A DNA stretch of 64,000 nt from Stenopsyche tienmushanensis (GCA_008973525.1 WACJ01000127.1:915630-979629); one strand, 5' to 3'. Positions 47,509 to 60,372 are shown, numbered from the stretch's first letter. The notes: generated from the sequence alone by a model not told the origin. Translations and numbers: made by a program.

Positions 47509-50500
47509 AAAAATCGCCCGCCGTAATTGTGTTAGGAATGCTTACACAAGATATGCCTATTATTTTTATAAATTTTCACTCTATAAAGGAGATTTTTAAT
47601 TTTGTTTTATCTGAAGTGTGTATGTAATATATATAAATAAACTGTAACTTTAACTAAATTTGCATAAATAGAAAAATATATTTGCGTGGCATGACCTTGA
47701 TACTTCTGGGTTCTATACAAGTCAAACAGCCCCGCATATGAAGTGTTAATATTTAATTTTCGCTTTTTTAAGGTATATAATATTCATAATCAGATGATGA
47801 CGATCACCATGATGTAAACATAGTTATTCTTAAGATAGAAGTTTTTTTTTCGTGGTATTTTCCCATTGCACGTACGATTTATATAGAAATTGTTATTTTA
47901 GTAAGATTCATAAGTTTCCTACCAAATTTGTTGGCACAGAGAATTCCATTGTAAGGTTCAAATCAATTTACAGGATGTAGTTCAAGGAAATCAATCTGGT
48001 AATTCGAAGAACATGATGATTTTTGCTGACGATTCTTATAAAAGGTATAAATTTTTGCGCACATATTTGCACGTTGCCATAATTATAAGAATTTAAATCC
48101 ATTCGAAACTCAAAATCTTACAAATATGATTTAAAATCGATCAAACTGAAAAATGATGATGAGCCAAATGAGGAGGATTATTTAACAATCATTTCAAATT
48201 ATAATATTTCTTGTTAAATAAAATATACTTGTAATTCTAGAATCAAATGTTTGCATATTATGTCTGTGTATGTTGATTAAAATTCCATCAACAATTCAGA
48301 ACAGCAAGCGGCCTTAAAATAGCAAGGACTCAGATCATGATCTATATCACAATGACCGCCAAATTTCTCTATTCATCGCGATGTACTTGAATGCACAAAT
48401 ACACTCGATCTGCTTTATGGAAATCGGTATAAAATATTCATCAAAGTGATATAAATCACCGATCATCCAACCTGCCAGTAATCTATATTACATCACGAAC
48501 TCGTATAATAAAATTTTTAATTGTACTTATAAATTTTGCATTTATCATGCCGTAAGCGTAAAAGTCGACTGCTGTCAAATTTTGACATGAGATTAAATCC
48601 GATTGTTAATGGAAATATTACTGGTTTAATGTGATTCGTAATGTAATGATTTATAATAACGTGATTTTATTACTATCATATTAATTCAAGTATGATTTTA
48701 TGGAACTTTTCCAATGGCGATTATGAGAAGATATCGACAATGCTTAAATTATTTTTGATTTTTGTGGTTAATTACCAGCTCCTAGATAAATACAATGCAA
48801 TAACGAATCAATCAAAAACACAAGGAAATGTTCAGTGATTTATAAGCCCTCGTTATAAAATATTGCAGATCATCTTTTTCAAGGTGGTCGTGATTTATGC
48901 ACGAGATAGTGGAAAGTTTGCCACTTTTGCGGTCCCTTTGTGTTAAGATCACATTTGGCATAATGCTCGATAAATTAATTTAGATTTATGAGTACCATAT
49001 CGACGAAACTGGTTTTTCAGCAATAAATTTATGCACAATGTCGCTTTATTCGTGCAATGTCACCTCGGGATGTTAATCCTTATGATGCATGGGAACTACG
49101 ATGTAATTCGTGCAGATGGGAATATGATGAGTTATTCGAATGTGAAAGTTGGCTGATTTTGTCATCATGTTGAATGATCAACAGTTCGTTGAGTTTAATT
49201 CGGTCTAATTTTTGATGGTATATTGTATTTGATTGTATTAATAAATATATTCGATGATATCCCACCATACACAATAAAGGACTTTTTCATTATAAACTAT
49301 AGCAGAAATAGGTATTTGAACCGTATTCTACATATTTTTGGATCTAATATTGAGACTTCCTATTCTAGAACGTCTCTGTATTACAATTTACAATTATGCA
49401 TTTTTTATCTACCTATTGTATGATAATCATTCAATTTTAAAAATATCCACACTCTATAATATTTTTCAGTAATCTATATGCCTTTTTTCATTAATTTCAG
49501 GATGTAAATAATGCTAAAAAAATAGTTGATAACCTTTCGATTTTTCTTATAAATGGGTAAATAAATCGCTTGCATGATAAATTAAACGAGGGATAAAATT
49601 GCAACCTTTTACGGTTTATTGATTTTATTTCAATGAACAGTAATCGATTTGCTCATCTTTTTCATGGAATTACTTCGTCGTAAATTTTCAAATCAGGCTG
49701 TCTTTCTAGAATTGTTTACAACGCGTCAGTAAGTGCGACTTTATCTCAAATTAGTCTGTTCAAACATAAAAAGCTCTTCTTGTAAATCACATTTACGGCA
49801 GCAATATTTTTCGAATGGATTCGAGAAGTAGTCGAGAAAAAAATGTCCTTATTTATGTTTACGGCGCGTCTCGAAGTCTCAAGAATCTCATGGATCGCCA
49901 CAAGCATTGAAAATTTTCACAACCGCCAATTAGAGAAGTGTTTAGCAGAAATACAACTTTTATGACCGCTTTTTCAAGAATTGTCAAGAAAACATTCAAA
50001 CAGATGTTTGCATTTTAATTTGTGTACTTTTATGGTTTTTCTGATTTCCGTTCTAAGCATAAAATCCGACAATTTTATGACCGATAAATTGACAATTTTT
50101 AATGTGATTTTCCCACTAATATTTTTTAACTATATTTCATATGGAATTATCGTAAATTTTGATTGAAATTACTCATAAAAATAATTAAAATAATACCAAG
50201 AAAATGTTGTTTTTTAATATCAACTTTTCGATTGGAACTTGGGGATTTTTATTACGACTTTTTGTACAAACATCAACGAACAACCTTTTTAGGACAAATA
50301 TTTAAGTTTATCTGATCTTTTTAGCCTCTATTTATATTAAATTAAGCGTCCATTTTTTATCCATAAGGACGAAAATACACATAAAAATATGAATGTATTC
50401 AATCATATATTAATATTAAACTTCAACGCAATACGATGTACACAATGGAAGACATTGGTGATAATTTTTCAATAAATACATTAATGCGACACATTTTCAA

Positions 50501-50900
50501 AAGCCATAACGTGTTTCTTGTTAATATTCATTAGTATTATAAAATTTGACTACTGTAAAGTAACTGGATTTAATGACTTTCTACGAGGCAATCATTAAGA
50601 TAAAATCGCTTAGAGCTTTTTTATATCCCAAAGAACGTGCCAAATAATCGAATGCAAAAAAATATTCTTATTTGGCGATTAAAAAATTTATAGACTTTAC
50701 CAGAAATCTGACGTAATTGAATCAAAATATTTTGATTTTACTCATAACAAAATATTTTTTCAACAGTTCCTATACTCCTATAGCAGAAATTGTCCGATTC
50801 TAACTTTCTTATTTTGTATGATTTTTAAGATATAAAATTAACATTGCCAACAATCCCGCCAAGTGCGAGCCACTTTCTGTGATCCCCTTGACTTGAATTG
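47509..50900. other. Intergenic stretch without recognised features
   Basis: AT-rich. Open frames at 49080-49274, 49223-49423 and 49981-50166 have no recognisable content. Confidence 0.4.
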
Positions 50901-50914
50901 GAAGGTGAGGATTT

Positions 50915-51020
50915 TCTAAGCTCTATTGTGACTGGAGATAAAAAGTGGGTGGCTCATTACACGCCTGAGTCAAAAAGAAAATCGTCACAGTAGTGTCACA
51001 CCAATTCCCCAATTGGTTGG
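50915..51020 (+). pseudogene. Mariner transposase scrap around the first catalytic Asp
   Basis: Plus-strand reading gives SIVTGDKKWVAHYTPESKRK then SSQ, a stop, CHTNSP. The block IVTGDExWVxHYxPExKxxSxxWxHxxSP is typical of mariner transposases at the first Asp; here GDEKW has become GDKKW. It is 180 bases upstream of, and in the same orientation as, the TIR-bounded element at 51191-51725, which lacks this region. Confidence 0.6.
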
Positions 51021-51190
51021 TCATTAAAGTCTCGTAGTTGGGTCTATTTCAACTCTCACACAAAATAAACTTTATCTTTCTTGAAAATGTATTATTTTGG
51101 ACCGCTAGAATATGTCAATATTGGAAGTCGATGTGATATTCCAAAGTTATAATATATACATACAAATCGGTTTTATGATAGCTTTATATA

Positions 51191-51725
51191 CGACGCATAT
51201 CCGGAAAGTAAGTGCACTGTGACAATAACGGGCTGTGGTTTTTTGTTTTTTAAGGGTTGGCCATACTGGGTGGTAAAAAGAGATCTCTTGACAAAGCGAG
51301 CATATCAGGAACTTAGTAGTTAAAATTCAAAACCACAATCATATCCTTGGTGTTTTGGGATCATCTTAGCCACCAAGGCACTCTTGGACTTATTTGGTTG
51401 GGATGTTTTGAACCACCATCGTCTTCAGATTATCATCTTTTCCCTTCGCTGAAAAAACACATGGGTGGAATTCAATTTTCAACCGATGAGCAGGTGCAGA
51501 AAAAAATTCTGAAGTTGAAGCTGGTGGGAGAGTTCTTTGAGTAGGGCATAAAAAAGATTGTGCCAGGGCATATAGAAGCTTGTGCCACGTCTCACCAGAT
51601 GCATTGAACGAGATGACAATTATATTGAAAAATAGTTGACAAGGGTATCAACAACGTCCTGCATTTTTTTTTCAAATACACTTTTAAAAAAAAAAATAGT
51701 ACACTTACTTTCGGGATATGCTCCT
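51191..51725 (+). mobile_element. Internally deleted mariner with terminal inverted repeats
   Basis: 535 bp. The left end reads CGACGCATATCCGGAAAGTA then AGTGCACT. The right end, reverse complemented, reads AGGAGCATATCCCGAAAGTA then AGTGTACT. The two agree at most of 28 positions and are flanked by TA (51189-51190 and 51726-51727). The interior keeps the end of a transposase: a degenerate WDHLSH piece, PPSSSDYHLFPSLKKHMGG (third Asp in SDYHLF, with PPYSPDLAPSDYHLF shortened), then FSTDEQVQKKILKLKLVGEF then FE, a stop, GIKKIVPG. Non-autonomous. Confidence 0.82.
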
Positions 51726-52059
51726 TACAAGTATTTTACTCCCCAAGAGTGACTCTGATTTTTAACGTCTTAGTTATTATAGTATTCTCTCTCGTTTTGG
51801 GTCTTTACTTTCTTATTTGCTTTGCGTTTATTTTAAGTTAAATGTATGTCAAAGAGCAAACTAATTTATTTTAAAGTTTGGATATATTGATAAATACATC
51901 TCTTCTGCTGATGAATATGACATCATACACTAATTTATTTTATTAAGCCTTTATTTGCTATTTCTTGAGATATTTTTGTTTGCTGTTGAGGTCATGTTGA
52001 GAGGCTATTATGGAGTTGTTGTTTGATGATAACAGAGCCACGCCTTCCATAAAGGCAGT

Positions 52060-52200
52060 AATTGTTGTAGTTGTGCAGAAAGAGGTTCTGAAGTGGGGAA
52101 AGAAGAAAAGTTCTTCGAGGAAGACATAAAGAAGCTTATGCCATGACTCATCATACTTAATCACTTCTCATTACTAGATATCGAAGAGGTTATAGTATTG
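52060..52200 (+). pseudogene. Possible mariner C-terminal scrap
   Basis: One plus-strand frame reads GSEVGKEEKFFEEDIKKLMP, resembling the 'GKEFFEEGIKKLVPR' C-terminal helix of mariner transposases. Nothing around it confirms the assignment, but another mariner lies 330 bases upstream. Confidence 0.35.
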
Positions 52201-53700
52201 TATTAGACTATGTATGAATTTTTTTACCTTATGCATCCATCTACATAAAAGATTTTAGTAAATATTTTGATCATGTTGCTCTTCTTTTCTACGCTGCTGT
52301 AATTGAATTGTTAAAAAAAAAACACGATTGAAATTTTATATAATTAAAATATGTTTTGCTTAAATTTTAAAAATTGTATGAGTCAGTTATGGTGTGCTAT
52401 GTATCAAAATGTGCGATGCGCGCGCAGTCAAATTTCAAGCAAAATGCTCACCCCTGTGAAAAATGCATTTAATTGATTACCTCCAAGCAACATTAATTAG
52501 TTTTTATTGAATTGTTTTGACTAGATTTAGGTATTTTGACTGGCAAATACTCAATTTGCATAGTTTTGCAATCTCTTTCAGGTCGCTGTGCCATTTTATC
52601 GAAACATATCCACTAAACAGTAGGATCATCTTATTTTATACGGTAATTTCGGGCAATTATTACCGCCCGTAAAGCACAGTATAACCGCATATGGGTCATC
52701 GACATGTTTTTTTTAGTGTCGATTTACATTAGATTAAATTTATACTTAAATGTTATTCGATTTTTTCGTTTGACTTTTATGTAAATAAATTTGAATGTAG
52801 ATTTCATTAGTGATCTCATCACCGTGTATTTTATTGGCTCAGGTCTAAGTTATGGAAGTTTAGTTTTAATTAAGCGCAGTTTAGCATTTTATAAGGTGGC
52901 ATGTTCTCTATAATATTGCCATAAGTAGGCGTATATGGGACGATAAACTTGAATCGAGCTGATTTTTGCGAGATTTCGATGATATTTTTAGCAAATTTCG
53001 TTTTAATGTTGCAGCTCTTCTAAAAATAACACTTTTATTTAATTGTGCAGCTCGAGGGCGAACGAATATGTCAATATGCGTCCATATGTTCGCAATTTGC
53101 AATGCATATTTACGTCACGTCGTTCAAAGGCGAACGCATCCAAAGATCGTTTATTATTTTTTATATTATGTAAAATTAAATCTATTTAGTGGTGACGATA
53201 TCTATTTTACATTTTTTAGTTTACATTTGGTCGAATAGCGATTTTGCTCTAACTTCTGCCGTCACCCGCATCAACTTACGTATGCATGCATATTAATCGA
53301 AATCAAAGATTTCCATTTCTAGGGTGCTATCAATTATTTTTATTACTATGCCATATCCATTATCGATTATAGGCGATCTCCGTCTGGGACTTTTCAAGGG
53401 AAAATACGATTGATATGGCGAATTTTCCATTTTCCTTCCTCGTGTATTTAAGTTATATGTATTTAAGGGAGTTTCTGATGGCCTCTTCATGTTTTTATTC
53501 AATATTTTAGATTTGGTGTCGATATTATATAAAGAGTGCACCGGATCAAAAACATCCAGAAAAGAGTTCATATTTTTGTTTAGTCGAGGAATTAGCTGAA
53601 GAAAACAAGAAGAATATTTGCCAAAGATTTCAACATTAGAAGTGCGAAAAAGTCACCAAGTCGGCTATTACAAAAAAATAGATGCAATGATTATTGTTTA
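52201..53700. other. Intergenic stretch; contains one copy of a TTTACGTCACGT repeat
   Basis: A 40-base segment at 53104-53145 matches another at 55023-55062. Otherwise AT-rich, with no exon recognised. Confidence 0.4.
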
Positions 53701-54329
53701 CACTCAAAACTATTTTTATGCGACTTTTTTTATGCGACTTTTTTATGCGATTTTTTTAAAGCACTTTTTTTTGTTTTATATCGTATCGAGATATTTTAGA
53801 TAAAATAGGAAATAAATCATCCACACCAATCGAACTTTTGTCAAAAATTTTTTTTAACTATTTAAAAAAAATTAAAACTGACAAAATAAGTCCAAGAAAA
53901 TGACTTGACTGAATTTTTTTTAAACAGTCGCCATTTTATGATTTTTTTTAAATTTTAGTTGGCATCTTTGCTAATTATGAATTATATTATTTGAAAAAGA
54001 AAATCTACAAAGAACAATGATGACATTGGCACTTTGTATACTATTTCTTCCGAAGAAGAGAGCGATTTTGAGTCATATCGAAAATCGCAACGAAACAATG
54101 ATGGAAGACGTTGTTTAAATGTTCCCAAAAATGTTATTTTTTAATTGGATTGCTTTCTTGTTTTTTATTAACTTTTTTATGCGATTTTGGATATATTTTA
54201 TATAGCTGTTTCAAAGTTATGCGGTTTTTAAAATTCATGGAACGCATCTTCACTTTTTCTATGTATGTCGTAGATTTTTTGTGCGATTTTCCGCGGAACG
54301 CATATATCGCACAAAAAAAGATTTAAGTG
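53701..54329 (+). mobile_element. Non-autonomous pogo-like element, longest TIR-bounded copy
   Basis: 629 bp. It starts CACTCAAAACTATTTTTATG and, reverse complemented from the right end, CACTTAAATCTTTTTTTGTG, with TA at both flanks (53699-53700 and 54330-54331). It shares GAAAATAGG-like, GTCGCCATTTTATGA and CGCGGAACGCAT words with the 12845 and 47 kb copies. A short acidic reading (SSEEESDFESYRKSQRNNDG at about 54040-54110) resembles the charged tail often found in pogo/Tigger transposases, so it may derive from an autonomous parent. No intact frame. Confidence 0.72.
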
Positions 54330-56461
54330 TATATTATAAAAAGATCGTATGCGAAAAATGCACAAATAAAATTCAGTATATTTATAAAAAATATGATTAC
54401 TATATACCGTTAATATTATTGTTGTCATTTCCATAATAATTTAAAAAAAATACTTTTTACTTAATAATAATTTATTTAAACGTGAAGCCTAATATTGTTT
54501 AATTTGAATAAATCGATTTTTTAAAGAAAATGCATATTCTCGTTTACCCGTCAATTTGACGGGTGCTCATAGAAATAGGTATTATATATAAGAAACGCCG
54601 GTAAACCAAGTGTTAATAAAAACATGATCTATGACACAAAATTAACATTGGAGTTTGCGTAATTAGGTCCATTTAAAATCGAAACAATTATTTGAGATTT
54701 TATATATAAGGAATAACGGAATACGCATACCATTCCTATTATTAAATTGCAAGAGTGAGATATTTGTAGTTCTGGATATACTGTATTTTTTCTCAATTCA
54801 ATGTTGTCTTCAGTATCTTCCAAGCAAATTATTCCAACTTTGAAAATCACTCAAACTACCAATTAAAATTCGCTGAGATTTTATTAGTGAATACTATTAG
54901 AATTTGCTTCTTATCCACGTCTGAAAATAAAACCATTCAGCATTTTTTTCTATGGTGATTTATTGATTATCTGATCAAAATAATTAAGTACGTGAAATCT
55001 GTTATAATACAAACAATGTGCATTTACGTCACGTAATTCAAAGATGAATGCGTCTTAAGTTCCGACGCATCTTCTCTTTATGCTTAAGCATTCGTCTGGA
55101 ACTTAATTATGCCTCTTTGATACGCCGATTGTCTTTCTTCTTAGCATATAAATATAGTTATTTATTATATTGAAATGAAAATTATGCTGGCATTAATTAA
55201 ATTGCATATATTTAGTTTGACGTTTCCGTACATCGCAGCGTGCCGTTATTTACGACAGACTTGGTGACTCACTGTATATTTTTATTAATTTCTATAAATT
55301 AAAAATTTGCCGACATTATATACAGCGGTATGCCATCATCTTGCGTACAAATTATCATAATCAGTATCGCCTTTTCAATATAATTAATTATAGAGAATCA
55401 CGCAATGTGACAACGGCACGGTTTGCCCAAGGAAAACTAACCTGGTCAATGCGCAACAGGTTAAACGCACAATTTACCACTTTCAATTTCGCGACCATGA
55501 AAAGTACCAGTTCGATGTACTATTTTCTCATCAATGAAGCAAACTCTTGAATGTTAAAATATTTCCCAATTAAAATTCATTCAATACCGCAACGAGTCTA
55601 GACGTTTACGTCAGCGAGCTTTCATTTAATCGTCGAACACATTATCACGGTCATTTCTGCACAAAAGTCACACATACACATCGGGTAATTATCTCCGTTT
55701 GCATTGCCGTCCATATACAGTTCGTGCAGCACCCAATTCCCAACACAAAAAGCGCCACCGCTCTATCGCTCATTCATAGACGCTGGCGCTAATAATTTTT
55801 TCTTCCTAAACATTTGTGAATAATTTCAAATGTTAATTCGAACATAATCACACCTGCCTTTAGATGACTAACATAGCCATCTTAAAAATAAATTATCCTC
55901 ATCCAGCAGATAGTAGCAGCATTGTATACACACACATGCAAGCCAAGTTGACATTCTCTCGGTACATGTGTCAATTGATAGATTACCACGCGACTTGATA
56001 ACGCCAAATCAGCAAATTTAAATGATAATTGCCATTTTTTGCATGGTTTATATGTCGCAGACTATAAAATTATCATATCCGACCGAAAAACTGAGAACAG
56101 TTCGTAAACTTGGCTGTCAAATTTGCGGCGGGGTTCGTTGTAGCCGCATAAATTACTTGACGCATAGAGACAGCAGAGTGTTTAAGAATTCAAACAATCT
56201 TATTTTTAGATTAACGTCGCATTCGATGGACGCAAATTGGACGCGATGCTTTCCCATAAACACTTTTTTATATTAAGAAAAAAAAAACGAAATTTTCCGA
56301 ACGAAAATGACGAAACAATGCATCAATTGAAGCGTTTGCAAATATTATTAGCGGCTTCGAAGTTAATAATTTCATTTCCGAACAATTCCATTCTTAAATA
56401 TTTTAGTGTAAAATGAAGCTGGTTGTATAATTTATTATAAAGTCAAAGATCGTACCGTTTT
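54330..56461. other. Intergenic stretch with a CCCGTCAATTTGACGGG palindrome
   Basis: A perfect palindrome ACCCGTCAATTTGACGGGT occurs at about 54547-54566, 45 bases from a CGCCGGTAAACCAAGTGTTAA end-like word. Read in reverse from TTAACACTTGG it resembles the end of a piggyBac-like element. A TTTACGTCACGT repeat lies at 55023. No gene was recognised. Confidence 0.4.
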
Positions 56462-56620
56462 CAAATTTGTCGTTTATCGACATAATATCATCAGTTTATG
56501 CTACGGAATTACTTCGCAACCGAGTGACCCCCCGATGCAACTTCTGCGGTCGAATAACACGGTAAACGCTGCAGCGACGAAGTTAACGTAGAGCTCAAGA
56601 ACTTGGCCAATCGCCTTATT
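56462..56620 (-). repeat. Dispersed repeat family R1, copy 2
   Basis: Inverted relative to the copy at 1479-1640. The two copies differ by scattered substitutions and small indels, with strong agreement in the central 60-70 bases (the GTCGCTGC...GGTCACTCGG region). It lies about 100 bases before another repeated unit that starts at 56716, so the two could belong to one larger element. The family is not identified. Confidence 0.6.
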
Positions 56621-56715
56621 AGTTGCTATATATTTATAAATTTATAGGGGAGCCTTAAAAATAAAAATATAAACAACGTACATCACTGCATACAAGATGT
56701 ATTAATCTGTATTGT

Positions 56716-57650
56716 AGGATGATCGCGTATTTGCGAGCGAATTTCAGTGGTCCAGAAAGAGCCTTCTTGTACGTTAAGCGCGGAGAGAGACAGAGACTGT
56801 GTAACTGTGCATGGGAGACAAAGACGGAAAGCTTCTTGCGTACATCATATGATTGTATAGACCGTTAACCCAAATTTATCGACTAATAATGATGTGTGAA
56901 TGATACAATGAATCGATTTCAAGTGAATTGTTGTACTTGAAAAAATGACCGAATACTATGTGCTATCGACAGTGTTCATTTATTTAACTCGTTCGTCGCT
57001 ACGTCCACCAGATATACGCGACGGGCGTTCCCACGCAGAGGGCCTGACATTTTCTTCCTCCGACTTTTTGCTTTGTTCCTTTTATTACCGACCCTAGAAA
57101 TTTTTGACTACAAGCATTCTCTTACTAGACGTTCCCGGAATTTTCTGATTTAACTATAAAAAAATACTAATGTATACTTTTCAACCGAATGGAGGTTCTG
57201 TGTGAAAGAAGTGCAGTGAAATCTTAAACAGTTTCCGAAATGTGTCTCACTGTTACGTATTTCTATAACGACTTACAAATCTTAACTTTACGAACGTCTT
57301 TCTATAATATAATCCAAACATTAACTGCCTAAATATCTTTCGTTTGTTCTCATTTACTTACCTTACAGAGTAATTGGTGAAACTTATCGATCTAAAATAA
57401 ATATCACCGGGAAAAAAATATGCCACATGTCGCATTCTGGTCGTCCGTTTTTATACTATCGAATTTGGGCCCCGTGAGAAACAACACTGATTCAGACTGG
57501 GCGACGAGAGTGTTAAATATAAGCTTCATACGCGCTGCTGCCGTCCTGACAAATATTTGGGTTTATATGGGTGATAAGTGGCGGACAAGCAAATATAGCA
57601 TTTAAGGCTATGAAGATTTTAAATTAGCTCACGACTCAAAAGGTTAAAAT
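56716..57650 (+). repeat. Repeat family R2, copy 2 (possible terminal repeat plus leader)
   Basis: Starts AGGATGATCGCGTATTTGCG as in the 32731 copy and carries the same ordered words, but with about 525 extra bases (56990-57515) between the TATTTATTTAA word and the AGCTTCATACGCGCTGC word. The extra part contains pyrimidine-rich and GC-richer blocks. The last part (AAGTGGCGGACAAGC then KWRTSK-like reading) could be a retroelement leader or gag start. No primer-binding site or protease/RT was found nearby, so the class is uncertain. Confidence 0.55.
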
Positions 57651-59320
57651 GATAATATTGGAAGAATTTTTAAATATATTTATTTGTTTCTTACGACTAA
57701 TTTTAGTTGAGGGTTCGACTTTCAAGATTGTTTCCAAAATGAATAAGCTTCATTAGCTAAGGTATAGAATAAATATATTTTCCTTGTTTTTCTTAGGTGA
57801 AATTAACAATCATGGTATATATAATATGTAAGTCATATAAATCGGACATTTTCTCGTTTTTAATTTGTTTTAAATTTTTTTTCTGTATGCGATCTCTGCC
57901 TGTATCCATTCATCCCATCAATGAGTAATATGGCGTTAACATACACGAAGAAATAAGTGCTTCTGCAATCAAAAAAGTTGTTTCATTCAGTCGTTTTACG
58001 AACGCCAATGACAAATGCTCACCGACGAAACCTTTTGACTTTTCTCTGGTCAACTTCCTCACGAAAAGCGATAAAGCGCACAGGTGTTGGCACACCGCAT
58101 TCACATAAATGCTAAATCTCGTTTTAAGGCTTAACCCGTGCATAATTCATATCGATCGATCGTGTTTATGGTCGTACGATGACGTATTTGAATAGCGCCC
58201 ATTTTACCGGTTTGACTGGCTCCAAATGGGAGAGACATTAAAAATTGTCGTTTCCCAGGAAATATGTTAATACAGAGTCAATCACAAGTATATGGCTATT
58301 CGTATTATTTTCTATTTTTTTTTTATATCTGAAAGCATATCGCAAATTAGTCATAGGTACTTTGATTAATGAAAATATCATTTATCGACAAGAAAATCAA
58401 TAGTCATTTTCGCAATCGTTTAAATTGATTTTTTTAAAAATATATTTTCTTAATATGTTACCTACTTTCAACTATTAATAGATAATAAAAATTATAAATG
58501 TATGGCAGTGATGTAATTTTAGAAACTAATTTAAAATCAACCGATGACCCAAAGAAGAACTTTGTGAAAGGATCATAATTAATCTGTCACAAATATTGCA
58601 ATAATTATGTAAGTTTTTATGCGATTGCAAAAAATATTAATGTCTTTAAAAAGTGCCATTAATCTGATATGGTCAATACTAATGTCTTCATTCTAAATAA
58701 CGTTTCATAATTTTTCGATATAAATATAATATAGAAACTAACACTCGTTACGCTTATACGATGATGATACGTACGCCATTGGCCAAAATATATGGTATAT
58801 TCAATGAATAATTCTAAAGAGTAAACATAAGTACGATTGTTAAAATTATGCTTGAGGTATCTCAATGTTAAAATAATGATGTTATTAACCTAATGATACA
58901 TATTCGCTTATCGCCAATAACATGCACAACCAAGTGCTCTACATATTTATCGATGGGCATATCTGAGTCCAAATCAAATTCGTCTACTTCAATTTTATCT
59001 CAATGAAATAAATTTTAGATGCGATAACTCCAATAAATGATTTAAGAGGGTCATCCCGTGTAATGGCACTTTTATATGCTTTTTTTTGGGATTTTTTTTT
59101 TTGACGAGCTGAATAAACATACAATTGATAAATTTTAACCACGTATTTATTCATATTTTAAGCACACTTTACATTTTTTTCAGATTGAAATAATTTCTCA
59201 TCGCTGAAATAAACAGCAACTTAGACACCCATCATCGAAAAATGTCATTTTCGGTTACCACTTTGCCACACACACTTTGCTTATCGAAAATAATAAATTT
59301 AAATGGAATTTTAATATATA
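57651..59320. other. Intergenic stretch; candidate short exon at 58020-58143
   Basis: On the minus strand an ATG at 58143 opens a CpG-containing frame (MHGLSLKTRFSIYVNAVCQH...) that can be cut at a GTGAGC donor-like site near 58023. No following exon was recognised. Otherwise AT-rich. Confidence 0.3.
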
Positions 59321-59341
59321 AAATATATATATATATATATT
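59320..59341. repeat. (TA)n microsatellite at the jockey 3' end
   Basis: About ten TA units immediately downstream (minus strand) of the jockey relic's 3' flank, the position where jockey-type elements carry a simple-repeat or A-rich tail. Confidence 0.6.
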
Positions 59342-60220
59342 AACAATCTATCCGTTGAGGGACATTCAGTTCTTCTTATGGCTAAAGAGGACCTAATTTT
59401 CATTAATTTGAATCTTTTGCCCAGGTCATGAACCATGCATCTTTTCAGCCTACGCGATCCGGAGGCTTGGCTGATTAGCTCTTCATCAAGGCGGTTTGGG
59501 GTGTATGTTCAACCTTTTTTTGTATTTTTGGCTATGGCTTTCAATCTGCTGCCTCATTATTGATATGCTTAATTCTCTGTATATCTTTTCGTTTGTCACG
59601 TACCATGGAACGTTGTCTATAGTACGCAGCACTTTGAATTGAAAGCGTTGGAGAATGTCAATATTGGAGTTTGTTGCGGTACCCCAGAGCTGTATCCCAT
59701 ATGTCCAGATTGGTTTTAATATACTTTTGTACAAGAGTGTTTTATTTACTAGGGACAGTTCCAATTTTCGGCTCATTAACCAAAACAGCATTCTCATTTT
59801 GATATCCAGTTGCTTTTTCTTCTTGCTTATGTGCGTCTTCCATGCCGATATATTTAACTACATCTGCCTGTTGCAGTGCGTAATCATTCAGCGAGACAGG
59901 AGGACATGTCTCTCGTCTATTAGTGAAATTGACATGCATATATTTACTTTTATTGGCCTTTATGGGACATTTCTTAAGCCATTTCTGAATATTATTGAAG
60001 TCGTTTTGGAACAATTTAGACGCTATTGCAGGGTCGTTGTGCGAGGTTGGAAAAGCTGTGTCGTCCGCGAAGGTGGCCGTTGTCGTGGTGTCTGTTGTCG
60101 AAATGTCGGCTGTGTATAAAAGGTATAAAACTGGACCAAGTACGCTGCCTTTGGGACGCTGGATATTATATAATGGAGTGTGGTGGCCATGGAGTTGGTG
60201 TTTTTTCACGATTTCTTTTA
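59342..60220 (-). mobile_element. 5'-truncated jockey-clade non-LTR retrotransposon
   Basis: Minus-strand coding relic of about 0.8 kb followed by a short 3' flank and a (TA)n tail at 59320-59341. Truncation at the 5' side within the reverse transcriptase, about codon block 4 (RPKGSVLGP), is the usual outcome of incomplete target-primed reverse transcription. No target duplication was identified. The coding detail is in the next entry. Confidence 0.8.
59405..60209 (-). pseudogene. Jockey-type reverse transcriptase, C-terminal part
   Basis: The first frame (60209 to about 59800) contains RPKGSVLGPVLYLLYTADIS, the catalytic block ATFADDTA with both aspartates, NDFNNIQKWLKKCPIKANKS then KYMHV, and VVKYIGM. 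After a frame change near 59797 the thumb continues with LVNKTLLYKSILKPIWTYGI then QLWGTA, ILQRFQFKVLRTI and NVPWYVTNEKIYREL, and ends near PPNRLDEELIS. The order and the IWTYGIQLWG motif are diagnostic for the jockey clade. The endonuclease and the first RT blocks are missing. One clear frameshift and later stops make it inactive. Confidence 0.88.
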
Positions 60221-60372
60221 CATGAAAAAATAAACGCCTTGATCAATCAAAATTCAAAGAAATTAATTTAATACATTTTGAGATTTGGTAACCGATTTGA
60301 AAAATGTAGTTTTGAGAAAAAAGCGTTTAATGATTCCAATTCGTTTATCAACAAGATTTTTTTGAATAATCT

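Noticed and set aside
59655..60119. A 154-codon plus-strand open frame
   Set aside because: It is antisense to the jockey reverse transcriptase (59405-60209), whose motifs are unmistakable. The plus-strand translation has no domain.
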